Source of the DNA: Syntrophobacterales bacterium
Lineage (GTDB): Bacteria > Desulfobacterota > Syntrophobacteria > BM002
Assembly: GCA_030601545.1 (NCBI GenBank)
Contig: JAUVTM010000026.1
Location: 1-13,890 of the forward strand
Length of the DNA: 13,890 bases
Reading direction: 5' to 3'
The translations under genes were made by a program, and so were the position numbers. Positions 1 through 6,614 of this stretch are shown here, piece by piece. The notes below the pieces were generated by a model. The model saw nothing but the letters and a program-made list of their open reading frames with translations, had not been told where the DNA came from and did not search any database. How positions within the stretch are numbered: position 1 is the stretch's first letter; the number at the start of each line of letters is the position of its first letter.

Positions 1-22
1 TTGGAAGGAGGACTTCGTCTGT

Positions 23-1279
23 ATGGAATATGATGTAAAGGACCTTTCATTAGCGGAAATGGGTGGAAACCGGGTGGAATGGGCAACCCAGGGTATGCCG
101 GTACTCGATGTTATCAAAGATCGTTTCTCTCGCGAAAAACCACTGAAAGGTGTGCGGATCGCCGCCTGCCTGCACGTAACCACAGAGACCGCTGTGCTGA
201 TGCAGACACTCAAGGCGGGTGGGGCAATAGTGCACTTATGCGCTTCCAACCCGCTGAGCACCCAGGATGATGTGGCGGCCTTCCTGGTTTCAAGCGAAGA
301 CATCCCCGTATTTTCAATCAAAGGTGAAGACAGGGATACCTATTATCGCCACATATACCAGGCTCTGGAGGTGAAACCCCAAATTACCATGGACGACGGC
401 GCTGATCTGGTGAGCACGATCCATGCTGACAAGCGAGAGCTTCTGGAGGACATCATTGCGGGAACCGAGGAAACCACCACCGGAGTAATGCGCCTCAAAA
501 GCATGGCCGCCGAAGGCGTGCTGGCCTATCCGATTATCGCCGTTAACGACGCCAACACCAAACACCTTTTCGACAATCGGTACGGAACCGGTCAGAGCAC
601 GGTGGATGGGATCATCCGGGCCACCAACCGATTGCTGGCCGGCTCCACTTTCGTGGTGGCGGGCTACGGCTGGTGTGGTCGTGGGGTAGCGATGCGCGCC
701 AATGGAATGGGGGCCAATGTAATCGTCACAGAAGTGGACCCGCTACGCGCCCTGGAAGCGGTAATGGATGGCTATCGGGTAATGACCATGCTGAAGGCGG
801 CCGAGTTGGGAGATTTTTTCTGTACCGTGACTGGGGACATCAAGGTCCTCAGGCGGGAACATTTTGCCGCGATGAAAGATGGGGCAGTGGTTTGCAACTC
901 AGGCCACTTCAATGTGGAAATCGACCTGGAAGCATTAGAAGAGATGAGCGAGGAAAAGCGGCAGATTCGAGAGAGCGTCGAAGAATATCGTCTGTCGAAC
1001 GGTAAGCGTGTTAACGTATTGGGGGAAGGACGTCTGGTTAATCTGGCAGCTGCCGAGGGTCACCCTCCCAGTGTCATGGACATGAGCTTCGCCAACCAGG
1101 CCCTGACGGCCTCGTATGTGACAGAAAAGGGCAATACCCTGGAAAAGAAAGTTTACGGTGTGCCCGAGGAAATTGACCGGGAGATTGGGAGACTTAAACT
1201 CGCCGCCATGGAGGTTGAAATAGACGAACTGCTCCCAGAGCAAGAGAAGTACCTGACGTCCTGGGATATGGGCACTTAG
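23..1279 (+). CDS. ahcY: Adenosylhomocysteinase (short, archaeal/Thermotoga-like type)
   Basis: The product hydrolyses S-adenosylhomocysteine to adenosine and homocysteine, using bound NAD, and so relieves product inhibition of SAM-dependent methyltransferases in the cytosol. Visible marks are the substrate-domain stretch HVTTETAVL (residues 51-59), DDGAD (124-128), EETTTGV (149-155), KHLFDN (180-185), the NAD Rossmann loop GYGWCGRG (214-221) and NSGHF (292-296). At 418 aa it lacks the roughly 40-residue insertion of the longer bacterial/eukaryotic enzymes and ends in KYLTSWDMGT. This is the compact form known from Thermotoga and archaea. Some methanogen relatives prefer S-inosylhomocysteine, so the exact substrate is not certain. 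The ATG follows a strong Shine-Dalgarno AAGGAGGA at 5-12 with a 10-base spacer. The next gene is 503 bases away, so this gene is probably not co-transcribed with the ABC genes. Confidence 0.96.
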   Translation: MEYDVKDLSLAEMGGNRVEWATQGMPVLDVIKDRFSREKPLKGVRIAACLHVTTETAVLMQTLKAGGAIVHLCASNPLSTQDDVAAFLVSSEDIPVFSIKGEDRDTYYRHIYQALEVKPQITMDDGADLVSTIHADKRELLEDIIAGTEETTTGVMRLKSMAAEGVLAYPIIAVNDANTKHLFDNRYGTGQSTVDGIIRATNRLLAGSTFVVAGYGWCGRGVAMRANGMGANVIVTEVDPLRALEAVMDGYRVMTMLKAAELGDFFCTVTGDIKVLRREHFAAMKDGAVVCNSGHFNVEIDLEALEEMSEEKRQIRESVEEYRLSNGKRVNVLGEGRLVNLAAAEGHPPSVMDMSFANQALTASYVTEKGNTLEKKVYGVPEEIDREIGRLKLAAMEVEIDELLPEQEKYLTSWDMGT

Positions 1280-1385
1280 CGCAGAGAGAAGTAATTTCGA
1301 ATTGCGAATTTCGGAATTAGAATTTAACTCGTCCTCGTTCTTGATATGTAGAGGCGGAAGTTAATGTAAATTACACTATGAATAA

Positions 1386-1483
1386 GGTTTCAGTGTTCAG
1401 TGTTCAGGTTTCAGCTTCTATGTTTTTTTTCCTGACACCTGACACCTGACACCTGATCCGCCTCCGGTGGAACACCTGAAACC
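1386..1483. repeat. Inverted word-array element, locus 1 (CAGTGTT/CCTGACA words)
   Basis: The left arm (1386-1414) repeats TTCAG/TGTTCAG words. A T-rich spacer with eight consecutive T follows (to 1430). The right arm (1431-1456) is a tandem of CCTGACA-type words and resumes at 1471-1483. The outermost bases pair best: GGTTTCAGTGTT at 1386-1397 is complementary to AACACCTGAAACC at 1471-1483 with one bulged base. A small hairpin, TCCGCC/GGTGGA, interrupts the right arm at about 1457-1471. The arms are seen directly; any function is unknown. Confidence 0.7.
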
Positions 1484-1550
1484 CTGAGATTTGGTGCTTG
1501 GTATTTGGAATTTTGGAATGTGAATGTGGGATATGGGGAGGCATAGAGCA

Positions 1551-1572
1551 TCTTTCGACAGGCTCAGGACAA
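1551..1572. repeat. Solo fragment resembling the composite-element core
   Basis: The stretch carrying TTCGACAGGCTCAGGAC resembles segments of the two composite elements: TCGACAGGG near 13494, and GACTTCGACTCC and CTGAGCCAGTCGAAGG in the copy at 10504-10748. It is short and shows no hairpin of its own. It may be a remnant or simply a widespread short repeat. Confidence 0.4.
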
Positions 1573-1667
1573 GTAGGGCATGGAGCATGGAGCAGGAGAG
1601 AAAAGACGCGGGGGCGCGGAGAAACGGCGAGACGGAGATTAGAGGTCAGAGGTCAGTAGGCAGAGGT

Positions 1668-1739
1668 CAGATTGCGAAATTAAGATTTATTTTTCTATTT
1701 GTTTTTTTATTTTCAATCCGAAATCCGCAATCTGCAATC
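1668..1739. repeat. Inverted word-array element, locus 2 (ATTGCG/CGCAATC words)
   Basis: The left arm CAGATTGCG at 1668-1676 is exactly complementary to CGCAATCTG at 1726-1734, and looser complementarity extends on both sides (left to about 1689, right from 1713 to 1739). Right-arm words are variants of CAATCCGAAATCCGC. The spacer at about 1688-1712 is very T-rich. The layout matches locus 1 but the words differ. Confidence 0.65.
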
Positions 1740-1751
1740 ATAAATGTTAGA

Positions 1752-1764
1752 TGGGCACTGCCCG
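1752..1764. repeat. Short palindrome TGGGCACTGCCCG, copy 1
   Basis: This 13-base palindrome recurs almost exactly at 2818-2830, so one copy lies on each side of the first ABC ATPase gene. It sits inside the upstream extension of that gene's reading frame, which argues that the frame's first ATG (1744) is not the true start. Confidence 0.7.
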
Positions 1765-1782
1765 CCAGAAACTCAACAAACC

Positions 1783-2781
1783 ATGTCAAATGAACCTCTT
1801 TTAATCGTTAATGACCTGAAAGTCTATTTCGATACTGACCAGGGCGTGGCAAAGGCCGTTGATGGCGTGAGTTATCAGGTGGGGCAGGGTGAAACGGTCT
1901 GCCTGGTGGGTGAGTCCGGATGTGGCAAAACAGTCTCCGCCCTCAGCATTCTTGGCCTCCTGCCGCAGCCACCGGCGAAGGTCGCTGGCGGCACCGTTAC
2001 CTTTAAAGGGCAAAACCTCCTTGATTTGGGTGAACAGGATTTGCAGCAAATCAGGGGTCGGAAAATCTCCATGGTTTTCCAGGAACCGATGACCTCACTG
2101 AACCCGGTTTTCACCATCGGGTACCAGATAGAGGAAGTGCTCACCACCCATGAGCACGTGAGCCCCAACGAGGCCGAGGAGAGGGTCATTAAACTACTCC
2201 ACGATGTGGGCATTCCTTCGCCAGAGGAACGAATCCACGACTACCCTCACCACCTGAGCGGCGGGCAGCGTCAGCGGGTCATGATCGCCATGGCTCTCGC
2301 TTGCAACCCTGATCTGGTTATTGCAGACGAACCGACCACTGCCCTGGATGTGACCATTCAAGCTCAGATACTCAACCTTTTTGGAGAGCTTCAGCAAAAA
2401 AGAGGAATGGCCATCTTGCAGATTACCCACGATCTCAGTGTGGTTGCGAGCGTGGCCGACCGGATCTACGTGATGTACGCTGGGATTGTGGTGGAGGTGG
2501 GCTCGGTCTGGCAGATTTTCCATGAACCTTGTCATCCTTATACCATGGGGTTACTGGAATCATTGCCTGGTCGCAGGAAAAGGGGGCAAGAATTGGCCAC
2601 CATCCCTGGGGCAGTTCCTGATCCCACCAGGAAACCTCCAGGTTGCCCGTTCCATCCCCGTTGTACCTATGTCCAAGATAGTTGTCGCAGTCAGTTTCCA
2701 GAGATGTGCAACTTTGCTGACAGCCACCTGGCAAGGTGTCCAATTATTCACGCACAAAAACGCAAAGAGCAGAGCGCATAG
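1783..2781 (+). CDS. Oligo/dipeptide (or nickel) ABC transporter ATPase, DppD/OppD family
   Basis: One of the paired nucleotide-binding subunits of a peptide- or nickel-type importer, acting on the cytoplasmic face of the inner membrane. From ATG 1783 (332 aa) the order is Walker A GESGCGKT (43-50), Q-loop FQEP (Q100), signature LSGGQ (158-162), Walker B DLVIADE (177-183) and switch His in THD (H216). A C-terminal oligopeptide-family domain follows, with cysteines C288, C294, C301, C309 and C319. Some family members carry an iron-sulfur cluster there. An in-frame ATG at 1744 would add 13 residues encoded by the repeat palindrome, so I prefer 1783, although neither start has a good Shine-Dalgarno. 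The C-terminal tail IIHAQKRKEQSA is encoded by repeat-like AAAGAGC/GCGCA sequence. Substrate cannot be assigned because no permease or binding protein is nearby. Confidence 0.9.
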   Translation: MSNEPLLIVNDLKVYFDTDQGVAKAVDGVSYQVGQGETVCLVGESGCGKTVSALSILGLLPQPPAKVAGGTVTFKGQNLLDLGEQDLQQIRGRKISMVFQEPMTSLNPVFTIGYQIEEVLTTHEHVSPNEAEERVIKLLHDVGIPSPEERIHDYPHHLSGGQRQRVMIAMALACNPDLVIADEPTTALDVTIQAQILNLFGELQQKRGMAILQITHDLSVVASVADRIYVMYAGIVVEVGSVWQIFHEPCHPYTMGLLESLPGRRKRGQELATIPGAVPDPTRKPPGCPFHPRCTYVQDSCRSQFPEMCNFADSHLARCPIIHAQKRKEQSA

Positions 2782-2810
2782 CGCAAAGGGAAAACAAAAA
2801 AAGGATATAA

Positions 2811-2880
2811 TGTAGGGTGGGCACTGCCCATCTCGATAGTAATAATGTGTAGGGGCGGGGTTTACCCCCGCCCGAAAAAA
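2811..2880. repeat. Palindrome copy 2 and GC-rich hairpin before the DppF-like gene
   Basis: TGGGCACTGCCCA (2818-2830) repeats the palindrome found before the preceding gene. After a 22-base spacer, GGGCGGGG (2853-2860) and CCCCGCCC (2866-2873) form a perfect 8-bp hairpin with a TTTAC loop, ending 14 bases before the ATG at 2888. It is followed by A residues, not T, so it is not a forward intrinsic terminator. It could limit ribosome access to the downstream start. The functional reading is inference. Confidence 0.7.
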
Positions 2881-2887
2881 GAATGTA

Positions 2888-3883
2888 ATGGATGAACTGG
2901 CTACTCCGGCAAACAACGTGATCCTCGAGGTGCGGGGCCTGAAGAAGTATTTCCCCGTGCACCGTGGCTTTTTCCAGCGAGTGGTGGGATGGATAAAAGC
3001 GGTGGATGGGGTGGATTTGGGTTTGTCAGCCGGCAAAACACTTGGATTGGTGGGCGAGAGCGGCTGCGGCAAATCAACCCTGGCTCGTCTTATCCTCAAG
3101 CTGATTGAACCGGATGCAGGAAAAATCTTATTCCAGGGTGAGGATATCACCGAGCTTTCTCGGGCTGAGATGAAATCCTACCGTCGAAGGATGCAGATTA
3201 TCTTCCAGGATCCATTCGGCTCCCTCAATCCCAGAATGACCGTGGGACAGTCCATTGAGGAGGGGGTGCGCACCATCCAGATGGGAGGCCGGGAGAAGCG
3301 GCAAACCCGCGTGGCCGAGCTGTTGGAAATGGTGGGAATCCCGGCCTGGGCCGCCCAGCGCTATCCTCATGAATTCAGCGGTGGTCAGCGACAGCGAGTG
3401 GGCATTGCCCGAGCACTCAGCGTGGAGCCAGAGCTGATCATCTGTGACGAACCGATCTCGGCCCTTGATGTCTCCATCCAGGCCCAAATCCTCAATCTTC
3501 TTCAAGATTTACAAAAAAGGCTGGGCCTGAGCTATCTCTTTATAGCCCACGACTTGAATGTGGTCGAGTACGTCAGCGACAATGTGGCCATCATGTATCT
3601 TGGACACGTTATGGAGTACGGCCCAGCAGAGGTGGTATACAGCCAGCATCTCCATCCCTACTCTTCGGCTCTGCTGGAGGCGGCACCCGTGCCCGAGCCC
3701 TCCGCCAAGCGTTCTTGGACACCGCTTGCTGGCGATGTACCTAGCCCTTTCAATCCTCCCCCGGGCTGCAAGTTTCAGAACCGCTGTCCTCTGGTTGAGG
3801 ACCGCTGCAGGAAAGGAGAGATTGAGCTTTATGAGGTTAACGCCACCCACCGGGTACGTTGCTGGAAAGTTTTAGGGCGGTAA
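2888..3883 (+). CDS. Oligo/dipeptide (or nickel) ABC transporter ATPase, DppF/OppF family
   Basis: The partner nucleotide-binding subunit of the preceding DppD/OppD-like protein; the two normally form the ATPase heterodimer of a peptide importer. The 331-aa product shows KYFPVHRGF near the N-terminus (20-28, the usual OppF start region), Walker A GESGCGKS (56-63), Q-loop FQDP (Q107), signature SGGQ (164-167), Walker B LIICDE (183-188) and switch His in AHD (H221). The C-terminal cysteine set is C294, C300, C307 and C325, in the context PPGCKFQNRCP…HRVRC. The gap to the previous gene is 106 bases and contains two palindromes. The Shine-Dalgarno is weak (AAAAAAGA upstream). No transmembrane or solute-binding subunit occurs in the window. 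Confidence 0.93.
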   Translation: MDELATPANNVILEVRGLKKYFPVHRGFFQRVVGWIKAVDGVDLGLSAGKTLGLVGESGCGKSTLARLILKLIEPDAGKILFQGEDITELSRAEMKSYRRRMQIIFQDPFGSLNPRMTVGQSIEEGVRTIQMGGREKRQTRVAELLEMVGIPAWAAQRYPHEFSGGQRQRVGIARALSVEPELIICDEPISALDVSIQAQILNLLQDLQKRLGLSYLFIAHDLNVVEYVSDNVAIMYLGHVMEYGPAEVVYSQHLHPYSSALLEAAPVPEPSAKRSWTPLAGDVPSPFNPPPGCKFQNRCPLVEDRCRKGEIELYEVNATHRVRCWKVLGR

Positions 3884-4012
3884 TTCGCAAAGCATGTTGT
3901 ACCTTGCGTATATTTGAATCTGGTGCCGAAATGTGCTACTAGAGGGCTCATCCTTAATGCCGCGGACGTACTTCAGTAAGTAGGCGAGCTATTTGAGAGT
4001 TTTGTTGTTAGA

Positions 4013-4080
4013 ATTTTAGGCATTTTAGTACATTTTAGTTCAATTTAGGCACTTTATCTCATTTTAGTCATTTTAGGAAT
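4013..4080. repeat. One-armed tandem word array (CATTTTAG) before xseA
   Basis: About seven degenerate copies of an 8-11 base word lie head to tail: AATTTTAGG, CATTTTAGTA, CATTTTAGTT, CAATTTAGG, CACTTTATCT, CATTTTAGT, CATTTTAGG. The array ends eight bases before the xseA ATG. Unlike the other word arrays it has no obvious complementary arm, and the rest of the 204-base gap (3884-4012) shows nothing I recognise. It may hold the xseA promoter, but I cannot assign -35/-10 elements inside such biased sequence. Confidence 0.7.
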
Positions 4081-4087
4081 TTGACAT

Positions 4088-5464
4088 ATGGATCTCAACG
4101 ACCCGACCTCATTTACATTAGAACAGTCAGGCCAACGCCGTATCTTCTCGGTTAGCGAACTCACCAGGGAGATACGCGGGCTGCTGGAGGATCACTTCCC
4201 CTTCATTTGGGTGGAAGGCGAGATCTCCAATTTCAGGGTGCCTGCATCCGGCCACTACTACTTCGTACTCAAAGACGCCGAAAGCCAGGTGCGCTGTGTT
4301 ATGTTCCGCTCCCAGCAGCGATGGATGCGCTTTCAGCCGGAAGATGGCCTACACGTGCTATGTCAGGCCAGGGTCAGTGTTTACGAGCCTCGGGGTGAAT
4401 ACCAGCTGCTGGTGGATGTGATGGAACCCCGGGGTCTGGGGGCGCTGCAGCTTGCCTACGAGCAGATGAAGCGTCGCCTGGAAGCAGAGGGACTTTTCGA
4501 TCCCGAACACAAAAAACCAATTCCCTTTCTCACCCAGCGTCTAGGGGTGGTGACTTCTGCCACGGGAGCTGCCATCCGGGACATTATTCGGGTGGTCAGG
4601 GAGCGGTACAGCAACCTGGAGATTTACCTTTACCCGGTCAGGGTTCAAGGTGAAGGGGCTGCAGAGGAGATAGCTACAGGGATTGATACCTTCAACGCCG
4701 AGTTTCCTGTCGATGCTCTGATCGTCGGCCGAGGTGGAGGGTCTTGGGAGGATCTGTGGGCTTTCAACGAGGAAGGTGTAGTTCGGGCTATTTTCAAGTC
4801 GCAAATTCCGATTATTTCTGCGGTAGGCCATGAGATAGACACCACCTTGGCCGATCTGGCCGCAGACGTACGCGCACCGACACCCTCGGCGGCTGCTGAA
4901 ATGGTGGCCCAGCACAAAGAGGCCCTTGAAGCACACGTGGCCGATCTGTTTCAGCGGTTGCAGGGTCGTGTCCGTCAAATACTGAGCCTTGCCGGAGAGC
5001 GTTTGAGCAGCCGTAAACAGCGGTTGCGGCATCCAGCCGCACGACTGGCTGATCTTCGACTGCGTCTGGACGAACATACGCAACGTCTGGATTTCGCTAT
5101 TGGTCAAAGGCTGAATTCCGAGGCTCAAACGTTTTTTCGGCTCAGAGATCATTTGCTACATCTCAGCCCAGGCCGCAGGATTTCCGAGTCACGAGGTCTT
5201 CTGGACCAGTGTTGGCGAGATCTTGGACTCTTCGCCGGACAGAGTCTGCACAGAAAACGCCAGACCCTGGAACGCAGCCTGACACAGCTGGATGGCTTGA
5301 GTCCCCTGGGGATACTGGCACGTGGTTACAGCATTACATCCACCTGGCCGAAGGGGAAGGTGGTTCGCTCGGTGAGGCAAGTGAAAAAGGGTGCTACGGT
5401 GCGAGTGCGCCTCCATGAAGGCGCGTTGAGATGTAATGTGACCGACGTAGAGGAGACCAATTGA
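4088..5464 (+). CDS. xseA: Exodeoxyribonuclease VII large subunit
   Basis: The catalytic subunit of exonuclease VII, which degrades single-stranded DNA from either end to acid-soluble oligonucleotides in the cytosol together with XseB. The 458-aa protein has an N-terminal OB-fold (about 17-115, including FPFIWVEGEISNF) and the family catalytic core. Core marks are VTSATGAAIRDI (155-166), VGRGGGSWEDLWAFNEE (213-229), SAVGHEIDTTLAD (244-256) and RAPTPSAAAE (262-271). A long, charged helical region follows (about 275-400), then a C-terminal segment with ARGYSI. Length is normal for the family. The ATG is preceded only by a weak TAGGAA, so translation may be modest. The gene leads the cluster that ends at dxs; xseB lies 907 bases beyond its stop, after an inserted peptidase gene. 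Confidence 0.97.
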   Translation: MDLNDPTSFTLEQSGQRRIFSVSELTREIRGLLEDHFPFIWVEGEISNFRVPASGHYYFVLKDAESQVRCVMFRSQQRWMRFQPEDGLHVLCQARVSVYEPRGEYQLLVDVMEPRGLGALQLAYEQMKRRLEAEGLFDPEHKKPIPFLTQRLGVVTSATGAAIRDIIRVVRERYSNLEIYLYPVRVQGEGAAEEIATGIDTFNAEFPVDALIVGRGGGSWEDLWAFNEEGVVRAIFKSQIPIISAVGHEIDTTLADLAADVRAPTPSAAAEMVAQHKEALEAHVADLFQRLQGRVRQILSLAGERLSSRKQRLRHPAARLADLRLRLDEHTQRLDFAIGQRLNSEAQTFFRLRDHLLHLSPGRRISESRGLLDQCWRDLGLFAGQSLHRKRQTLERSLTQLDGLSPLGILARGYSITSTWPKGKVVRSVRQVKKGATVRVRLHEGALRCNVTDVEETN

Positions 5465-5471
5465 GGGTGGG

Positions 5472-6362
5472 ATGGTTGGGTCAGGAGTGGTGATTTTGAG
5501 AAGAGTATTTCTGATAGTATTTACACTTTTAATTCTTGCTCTCACAGCGAAAACAATGGCAGAGACCTTAGAACTGATTGGGCCGGAACAGCCTGTGGCC
5601 CAGGGAGAAGTTGTACAAATCGTACTCAAAGGGGCGACGGACGGCTCAAAAGTGATGGGCTTCTGGCGGGGACAGCCCCTTGAGTTCTTCAGGATCGATG
5701 AAGACAATTATGGCTCTCTGGTGGGTATTGATTTGAAACTGGCTCCTGGGACGTACCCTTTGAAAGTAGAGGTTAGCTCTCCAGGGAACAGTCCTCTGAC
5801 CAGACGGACAACCCTGAAGGTGGTGGATAAGGACTATGGGGTACAGCGTCTGACCCTGCCGAAAAAGATGGTTACCTTGGACCCTGCCACGCTTGAGCGG
5901 GTAAAAAAAGAAGGCGCGAAATTCAGCAGACTATGGTACAAACAAAGCCCCAGACGTTACTGGAGGGGCAATTTTGTCCGCCCGGTCCCAGGCAAGCTCA
6001 ACACACCATTCGGGCTCAGGCGCATACTGAATGATGAACCGAGAAGTCCTCACTCGGGAGTGGATCTGCGTGCAGCTGAGGGCGAGCCAATAAGGGCGGT
6101 CAATCATGGCAAGGTTGTTCTGGTGGGTGACTTCTATTTTCACGGCAAGGCAGTGGTTATTGATCACGGTTGGGGATTATATTCCATGTATTTTCATCTA
6201 TCCCAATTGAATGTTTCGGAGGGAGATTTTGTCGGAAAAAACGCAGTCATTGGGCTTGCTGGCTCCACGGGGCGAGCCACCGGGCCGCACCTTCACTGGG
6301 GTGTACGGCTTGGAGGCGCCCGGGTGGATCCCTTCGCCCTCTTGAGAGTGACAAGCGGATGA
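5472..6362 (+). CDS. Secreted M23-family metallopeptidase
   Basis: A zinc endopeptidase predicted to cut peptide crossbridges or stems of peptidoglycan outside the inner membrane. Numbering from ATG 5472 (296 aa), a signal peptide is visible: RR at 10-11, a hydrophobic stretch VFLIVFTLLILALT (12-25) and a likely cleavage after TMA (residue 30). A β-rich N-terminal domain follows (31-120). The C-terminal M23 domain carries all expected zinc and catalytic residues: H194 and D198 (HSGVDL), H242 (MYFHLS), H273 and H275 (HLHWGV). With nothing missing it is likely active. TTG at 5496 (residue 9) with AGGAG at 5483-5487 is a credible alternative start that still keeps the signal peptide. It starts 7 bases after xseA and ends 9 bases before xseB, so co-transcription is likely. 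Confidence 0.92.
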   Translation: MVGSGVVILRRVFLIVFTLLILALTAKTMAETLELIGPEQPVAQGEVVQIVLKGATDGSKVMGFWRGQPLEFFRIDEDNYGSLVGIDLKLAPGTYPLKVEVSSPGNSPLTRRTTLKVVDKDYGVQRLTLPKKMVTLDPATLERVKKEGAKFSRLWYKQSPRRYWRGNFVRPVPGKLNTPFGLRRILNDEPRSPHSGVDLRAAEGEPIRAVNHGKVVLVGDFYFHGKAVVIDHGWGLYSMYFHLSQLNVSEGDFVGKNAVIGLAGSTGRATGPHLHWGVRLGGARVDPFALLRVTSG

Positions 6363-6371
6363 GGGAAAGAA

Positions 6372-6614
6372 GTGGCTAGAAAGAAAGAAAAATTTGAGGA
6401 GGTCTTGCATAAACTGGAGGCCATCGTCGCTCAGATGGAAGAAGGAGACCTCCACCTGGAAGAGACTCTGAAAGCATTTGAGGAGGGGGTGAAGCTCGCC
6501 AGGTTCTGCGCCAATAAACTAGATGAGGCTGAGCGTAAAGTGGAGAAGCTGATGCGGGATCAAGCCGGCAAACTGCAAACCACTCCATTCAGTGAGGAGG
6601 AAGATGACTCCTGA
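6372..6614 (+). CDS. xseB: Exodeoxyribonuclease VII small subunit
   Basis: The small helical subunit of exonuclease VII; several copies bind the coiled region of XseA. The 80-aa product is nearly all helical and follows the family pattern: FEEVLHKLEAIVAQMEEGDL (8-27), then LEETLKAFEEGVKL and CANKLDEAERKV. The start is GTG, with GAGGGA at 6361-6366 upstream. It sits 9 bases after the peptidase gene and overlaps the ispA start by 11 bases, which fits translational coupling. Confidence 0.95.
   Translation: MARKKEKFEEVLHKLEAIVAQMEEGDLHLEETLKAFEEGVKLARFCANKLDEAERKVEKLMRDQAGKLQTTPFSEEEDDS
6594..6600 (+). promoter_or_regulatory. Ribosome binding site deciding the ispA start
   Basis: GAGGAGG lies just before ATG 6604. 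A GTG at 6592, which would add four residues, has no such signal upstream and overlaps this site. The ATG is therefore preferred. Confidence 0.7.

Larger units (their letters stand above)
1280..1782. other. Repeat-filled intergenic region, no credible gene
   Basis: This 503-base gap separates ahcY from the first ABC ATPase. It holds a word-like AT-rich stretch (1291-1325, variants of GAATTTCG), two inverted word-array elements (1386-1483 and 1668-1739), a fragment resembling the core of the composite hairpin element (1551-1572), a GGTCAG word run (1643-1670) and a TGGGCACTGCCCG palindrome (1752-1764). An 89-codon open frame at 1524-1793 runs through these repeats. It looks like low-complexity translation, not a gene. 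I see no convincing intrinsic terminator. Confidence 0.75.

Noticed and set aside
1744..1782. Upstream ATG start for the DppD-like protein
   Set aside because: The 13 extra residues are encoded by the repeat palindrome and do not look like the family N-terminus; MSNEPLLIVNDLKVYF from 1783 does.
1524..1793. An 89-codon plus-strand open frame between ahcY and the first ABC gene
   Set aside because: It runs through word repeats and a palindrome, has low-complexity translation, no ribosome site, and overlaps the true ABC gene start.
2853..2880. Intrinsic terminator between the two ABC genes
   Set aside because: The GC hairpin is followed by A residues on the plus strand, and on the minus strand there is no gene to terminate.
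4541..5152. Long minus-strand open frame (203 codons) opposite xseA
   Set aside because: It is the antisense shadow of a clearly conserved gene, with no recognisable motif. Other long antisense frames (2560-3150, 7973-8557) were rejected for the same reason.
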